Assembly (NCBI GenBank): GCA_949592205.1
Contig: CATIUR010000001.1
Span: forward strand, 335,054,250-335,118,249
DNA: 64,000 bases
Reading direction: 5' to 3'
Source of the DNA: Helichrysum umbraculigerum
Lineage: Eukaryota > Streptophyta > Magnoliopsida > Asterales > Asteraceae
The translations under genes and the position numbers were made by a program. Each line of letters starts with the position of its first letter. The stretch's first letter is position 1. Below the pieces are notes generated by a model. It saw only the letters and a program-made list of their open reading frames with translations, was not told the DNA's origin and ran no database searches. Of this stretch, positions 58,185 to 64,000 are shown piece by piece.

Positions 58185-60499
58185 TGTCACTACAAGAAAA
58201 AGGGGTATTTGGGAAGGTCAAAAAGTGTGCCAAATACGTGAAAAACCGTGCCAAATAGCATTTGGCACAACTTTAGCACACTTTTGGCTCTGTCCTAAAT
58301 GCAAGGGTGCCAAATACATTTGGGTCGGATAAAAACCGTCCCAAATAGTATTTGGCACAGTTTGTGGGACGGTTTGTTAGATTTGTGCCAAATGTCAGGC
58401 ATTCGGCACCATATGAATTTTGGTGTGCCAACTACGCATTTGGAACGGTTATACCTCCCTTGCCAAAAGTATTTGGTACGATTGTGTTACCCTTGCCGAA
58501 TACTATTTGGCAGAATTTATTTACCTTGCCAAATAGTATTTGGCACGATAGTTTCACCGAGATTAAAAAGGTAATTGGCACGGTCTGTTCTTAATTGCTA
58601 AGAGTATTTGGTACAATGTTTTCCCTTTCGTCAGACATTCAAGCTTGCAAATCTTTTTAATTATTCAGAAATCAAACACAACTTATAAATATATAACCAT
58701 GAATTCATATTTACTTGCATAAATTTCAATGAAATAAATGCAGTACAAGAGCTTGAATCCGAAAAAGCTTACAAACTAAAACATACACACCCTAAATCAG
58801 AATACAACCAAATAAACATTAATTCGATGACAAAGAAGTACTCTAGGATGACAAAATATAATTTAAAATCCACGTGATCCAATTCGGCTCACATCTTCGT
58901 ATATCCTACATAAGATAAAAATTCATAGATTAGTATCATATGATTCATTTGACCCGCATTAAGAATTATATGTTTTAAATCTAACACATGATATATATAG
59001 TTGTCAAGTCTATAATCATAATTGCAGTATTGTTATATTACGTACCTTGCTTCTACAGATTGCGCCATGTATAAGATATTTGGTTGCGAAAGTCTACACA
59101 ACACAGAGAAATCATACAAACAAATCAGGAACTCTAGATAACAAAAGTTAAAAGTCACCCTCTCAAATTCTATAGTTAAACATATTTTGAACGTAAAAAT
59201 CTGATCAAGTATTATAATCTTTATATGCATTCAACAAATTCAAAGACTCTCACATGTTAAACCATCCACATATTTTGCAATATTAATTTTAGTAAATTAG
59301 AAAAGAAGGTACTAAATGAAAGATTTGATTTTTAGTAATGGGTAAAACCGTGTATAAATATTGCTGTAATTAAATATGTTGTCAATAACAATTGGGTGAA
59401 ATAAGCTACACGAATTCAGAAAAACTTACTTCATTTATATCTAACACGAATGTAACCTGTTAATCCTGCATGAATGCACAAATAATCATTATAAAAGCAA
59501 TAAACGATTCAATTATTTGACTAAAGATGAAGTATTACCAGAGAATTTTGATTTTTTTATGGAGAAGTGGGTTTGTAGATGAGATGTTTTGTAAGTCAAT
59601 AGATTAAATGAATTGATTGTGAGAAATTTAAGCGATTTGTAATTTTGCATCGCATGAATAATAGGTATAGGGGTTTTTCAATTGATAGAGGGAAATTCTA
59701 AATTTACCGATAATTTAAATTTTTTTAGAGTGATAATTGAAAATTTTGGAATAAAAGATCCCGCTCACTTTTTTAGAGAGGAAAATTGGTGACACTCCAA
59801 AGATATTATTCTTAAGAAAAACATTTAATTGCAAAGCTTAATTTACTACCACAAATTATGGTAACTTATTACGATGGCATATCAAATAAATATGACATTT
59901 AGTGGTAACTTATTGCAACAATTTCAAATACTTATATATATTAGTCGATATTCTTTTTTTTTACAAATGCATAGTTATTTGACACAATTGTTCATCACCA
60001 CTCCAAATCTTTAATTATCTTAGGCCAACTATTTGTCATTTGACATTTGTAATGATAGTACGTTATTTGGAACGACCACACGACTGTTCTTGATCGTTCG
60101 AAATACTTAGTCATTTGAGTAGGTTCAATATATTTCGTTGCAAATACATAGGTATTTGGCACGACTGTTCTTTACCGTTCCAGATACTTAATTATTTGGG
60201 TCGCCTTTTTATTTTTTGTTCCAAATTCATTGTTATTTGGCACGACCATTCTTTGCCGTTCCAAATACTTTGTTATTTGGGTCGGCTATTTATTTGTCGT
60301 CACAAGTGCATCGTTATTTGGCACGACTATTTTTTACCGTTCCAGATACTTAGTATTTGGGTCAGGTCTTTATTTGTCGTTCCAAATGCATATTATTTTG
60401 GCATGGCAACATAATTTGTTCCAAATACACGCATTTGGCACAGTTTTTTGGCCTTGCCAAAAAAGTTCGTCCTAAAAAGTCACATTTCTTGTAGTGTGT
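58185..60499. mobile_element. Non-autonomous CACTA (En/Spm-type) transposon
   Basis: A 2,309-bp element (58188-60496) has terminal inverted repeats CACTACAAGAAA and TTTCTTGTAGTG and the 3-bp duplication TGT at 58185-58187 and 60497-60499, diagnostic of the CACTA superfamily. Subterminal regions (58215-58620 and 60060-60470) are packed with copies of ATTTGGCAC / CCAAATA in both orientations, expected transposase-binding sites. The centre is AT-rich and lacks transposase, so movement would need a protein supplied elsewhere. The small frames inside are not genes. Confidence 0.95.
60075..60405. repeat. 81-bp tandem repeat in the CACTA right arm
   Basis: About four copies at 80-81-bp spacing of a unit containing TTATTTGGCACGAC, TACCGTTCC and CAAATAC. 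Part of the subterminal region. Confidence 0.9.
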
Positions 60500-63400
60500 G
60501 GGTGGTAATCAGAATCGGGGTCGTGCTGCAAACACTGCTCCTGGGAGATCTTTTGTGATGAACGCTAGTGAGGCACGGCAGGCACCTAACATTGTGACTG
60601 ATACATTCCTATTAAATGACCATTTTGCTACAGTGTTATTTGATAGTGGTTCCGACTTTAGTTTTATATATGTGGATTTTGTGCCTATACTTGATGTTAT
60701 GCCTAGTAAGTTGGACGTTGTGTATGAAATTGAAATTGCGGATGGGAAACTGGTAGACTTGAATGAGGTTATTAGGAATTGTACACTCGTACTGGAGGGT
60801 TATACTTTCAGTATCGACCTAATACCTTTTGGGATTGGTAGTTTTGATGTTATTGTGGGTATGGATTGGATGTCAAAATATAGAGCCGAAATTGTGTGCT
60901 TCGAAAAAGTGGTCCGTATACCTTTGACTGATGGCAGTGTTTTGGAAGTCTTAGGTGAATAACCGGAGACTAAAGGTGTGAAACATATGAGTGCGAATTC
61001 CGAGGAAACAAAACTTGAAAATATTCTTATTATTCGGGACTTTTATAATGTTTTTTCGGATGAATTGCCGGGATTACCTCCTTTACGGTCTGTGGAGTTT
61101 CGTATCGATCTTATTCCCGGAGCGACCCCAGTTGCTAAAGCTCCGTATCGTTTGGCTCCTTCTGAAATGCAAGAACTGTCCACTCAACTTCAGGAGCTCC
61201 AAGACAAAGGTTTTATTCGCCCTAGTTACTCTCCTTGGGGAGCGCCTATTCTGTTCGTTAAAATGAAAGATGGTTCGTTTCGTATGTGTATTGACTATCG
61301 TGAACTTAATAAGCTTACGGTCAAGAATCGCTACCCTCTTCCAAGGATAGATGATTTATTTGATCAACTTCAGGGTGCTCAGTGGTTTTCAAAAATTGAT
61401 CTTCGTTCTGGTTATCATCAGTTGAGAGTACATGAGTCGGATATACCAAAGACTGTATTCAGGACTCGCTATGGGCACTTCGAATTTTTCGTTATGCCTT
61501 TCGGTCTTACTAATGCTCATGCGGTATTCATGGATCTAATGAATCGTGTTTGTAAGCCATATCTTGATAAATTCGTTATCGTCTTCATTGATGACATCTT
61601 GATCTATTCGAAATCTAAGGAGGAACATAAGCTACATCCGAAGCTTATTCTTGAACTGCTCTTGAAAGAACAGCTTTACGCGAAGTTTTCGAAATGTGAG
61701 TTTTGGTTACGTGAAGTTCATTTTCTTGGTCATGTGGTAAAAGAGGCGGGTATTCATGTGGATCCAAGTAAGATTGAGGCGGTGAATGCTTGGAAGACTC
61801 CACAAACACCTTCGGAGATTCGTCAGTTTTTGGGTTTGGCTGGATATTATCGGCGTTTTATTGAGAATTTTTCTAGGATTGCTCAGCCGCTTACACAGTT
61901 GACACAAAAGGAAAGGCAGTTTGTGTGGGGTGAGAAACAGGAGGAAGCGTTTCAAACTTTGAAGGATGCTTTGTGTGAGGCACCGATTTTGTTATTACCT
62001 GAAGGATCGGATGATTTTGTGGTTTATTGTGACGCGTCTAACCAAGGGTTAGGATGTGTTTTGATGCAGCGAGGGAAAGTGATAGCTTATGCATCTAGGC
62101 CACTCAAGGTGCATGTGAAAAACTACACTACTCATGATTTGGAACTGGGTGCGATGGTATTTGCACTCAAGTGTTGGAGGCATTATTTGTATGATACAAA
62201 GAGCGTGATATAGACCGATCATAAGAGTCTACAACACATTTTTGATCAAAAGGAGTTGAATATGAGACAGATGAGGTGGTTGGAGTTGTTTAGTGATTAT
62301 GATTGTGAAATTCGCTACCACCCGGGAAAGGCGAATGTAGTGGTTGATGCCTTGAGTAGAAAAGAAAGGGTTAAGACAAGAAGAGTGAGAGCAATGGCTA
62401 TGACTATTCATTCGGGTATCAAGGAAAAGTTGATTGAGGCTCAGTTGGAAGCACTACATGAGACCAATGTTAAAGAAGAGTCATTACGTGGGATGGACAG
62501 ACAGTTGGAATGTAAGGAGAATGGGTTATATTACTTCATTAAAAGACTGTGGATTTCGTTGCTTGGTGGTTTGAGGACGCTGGTGATGGATGAAGTTCAT
62601 AAGTCTAAATATTCGATTCATCCGGGGGCAGATAAAATGTACCATGATGTAAAGGATTTGTATTGGTGGCCGGGCATGAAGAGAGATATTGCATTATATG
62701 TTAGTCAATGTATGACTTGTTTGAAGGTTAAGGCTGAACATCAAAGACCTTTGGGGTTACTGCAGCAACCAGAGATTTCCAAGTGGATGTGGGAGAACTT
62801 AGCTATGGATTTTATCACTAAGCTGCCCAGAACCAGCAGTGGGCATGATTCGATTTGGGTTATCGTGGATAGGATAACTAAGTCTGCTCATTTCTTAGCT
62901 ATCCGCGAGGATTATAAAATGGAAAAACTGGCGAGGTTGTACATAAATGAGGTGGTAGCGAGGCATGGAGTGCCTGTGTCAATTATCTCGGATCGTGATG
63001 GTCGCTTCACTTCTCGGTTTTGGCAAACACTGCAGAAGGCATTGGGGATGAGGTTGGATATGAGTATGGCTTACCATCCCCAAACTTATGGGCAAAGTGA
63101 GCGTACTATTCAGACGTTGGAGGATATGTTGAGGGCTTATGTTATCGACTTTGGAGGGAACTGGGATACTCATTTACCATTGGTGGAGTTTTCATATAAT
63201 AACAGCTACCATTCGAGTATTCAGTGTGCACCCTTTGAAGCACTCTATGGGCGAAAGTGCCGTTCGCCTATAATGTGGGCTGAAGTAGGAGAAAGTCAGT
63301 TAGTTGGGCCAGAAATAGTCCAAGAGACTACTGATAAGATCATACAAATCAAGGAGAGATTGAAAGTGGCTCGTGATAGGCAAAAGAGTTATGCTGATAA

Positions 63401-63872
63401 ACGTCGAAAGCCATCGGAATTTGTGATTGGTGATCATGTGTTGTTAAAAGTGTCACCATGGAAGGGAGTTGTTCGTTTTGGTAAAAAGGGGAAACTTGCA
63501 CCGAGGTTCGTTGGGCCATTCGAGATTATCGAGCGTGTTGGTCCTGTTGCGTATAGATTGAAATTACCTCAAGAGCTTAGTGGGGTTCACGATGTATTCC
63601 ATGTGGCGAATTTGAGAAAGTGTTTAGCTGATCAGACTCTGCAAGTACCTTTGGAAGAGATTCAGATTGATCCTAAACTGCATTTTGTAGAGGAACCAGT
63701 TGAAATCATGGATCGTGAGGTTAAGAAGCTGAAACGTAGTAAGATTTCGATCGTTAAGGTTCGTTGGAATGCCAAGAGAGGTCCTGAGTTCACTTGGGAG
63801 CGCGAGGACCAAATGAAACTAAAGTATCTGCATCTCTTCGGTGACCGTGTTGGCAGTACTAGCTCTAGTTGA
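60500..63872 (+). pseudogene. Outer gypsy pol with two stops
   Basis: Resumes after the CACTA insertion. Protease (LFDSGSDFSF) is followed by TAA at 60960-60962, then RT (FIDDILIYS near 61590), RNase H (CDASNQGLG), TAG at 62211-62213, integrase and chromodomain (VRWNAKRGPEFTWERED) ending KLKYLHLFGDRVGS and stop at 63870-63872. Integrase keeps the zinc finger (HPGADK, CMTCLK), MDFITKLP, ISDRDGRF and GQSER, but reads HPQTYGQ where its two relatives in this window have HPQTDGQ/S. One frameshift also lies at the gag/pol border. Chromovirus of the same broad group as the other two. Confidence 0.93.
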
Positions 63873-63895
63873 ATTTCGGGATGAAATTCCTTCAA

Positions 63896-63906
63896 CTGGG
63901 GGATAA
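63896..63906 (+). promoter_or_regulatory. Polypurine tract of the outer gypsy element
   Basis: CTGGGGGATAA directly before the 3' LTR start TGTGACA. Confidence 0.85.
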
Positions 63907-64000
63907 TGTGACATTCGTCACTAAATGCTTCACTTTTAGGTTCGTTTTCAAACTTCATTTCGTATTCGTGGTCAAACATTGCGTAGCCTATACTATATGA
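63907..64000 (+). repeat. 3' LTR (partial) of the outer gypsy element
   Basis: First 94 bp of the LTR, starting TGTGACATTCGTC; it continues beyond the window. Confidence 0.9.

Noticed and set aside
58299..58594. Frames in the CACTA left arm
   Set aside because: They translate the TTTGGCA-type subterminal repeats.

Overview
The window is nuclear DNA from a flowering plant, most likely a eudicot. The long-LTR Ty3/gypsy chromoviruses with tRNA-iMet primer sites fit an Asteraceae-type repeat landscape, but the family cannot be proved from sequence alone. It is mostly a nest of transposable elements at different stages of decay. It contains one apparently intact host gene, an O-methyltransferase at 32285-33526, and relics of several others: chaperonin-60 alpha, KIN-4 kinesin, an Ulp1-type peptidase and two more O-methyltransferase pieces.

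Layout, left to right. 1-1564: non-coding, probably retroelement debris. 1565-6020: broken Ty1/copia element on the minus strand with one LTR. 6021-8630: solo chromovirus LTR (duplication CAACA) inserted in the end of the copia LTR. 8636-15866: intergenic DNA with a tRNA-derived SINE, Helitron-like termini, and an intron-bearing cpn60-alpha pseudogene split by a small inverted-repeat transposon. 15872-29402: complete chromovirus on the minus strand with two ~3.8 kb LTRs and duplication TCAAC; its coding region is broken only by a few stops. 29403-35300: O-methyltransferase cluster (one intact gene, two relics), a foldback MITE and two more Helitron-like ends. 35612-36514: Mutator-like element with long inverted repeats. 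36525-45520: LINE tail, KIN-4 relic, and an Ulp1-like gene interrupted by a second solo LTR (39916-43288, duplication GATAC). About 45530-64000: an outer plus-strand gypsy element carrying a nested chromovirus in its gag (47675-57030, duplication GTACT) and a nested CACTA element at the gag/pol border (58188-60496, duplication TGT).

The most unusual signal is in the LTRs. Three related LTRs (two solo, one in the nested element), and separately the complete 15872-29402 element, carry arrays of short palindromic or dyad motifs in mid-LTR. The motif differs between lineages while the place in the LTR is kept: GAAT(A/C)CGCCG(G/T)ATTC in one, GCGACA/TGTCGC pairs in two, and a GCGAGTCGA-type tandem in another. 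Both chromoviruses with readable internal regions also carry an extra reading frame between primer-binding site and gag.

Relative order can be read from nesting. The copia element predates solo LTR 1, the Ulp1-like gene predates solo LTR 2, the outer gypsy predates both its guests, and the 15872-29402 element looks youngest because its two LTRs differ at only a few sites per kilobase by eye. All coordinates, frame breaks and boundaries were read by eye; no database search was possible.
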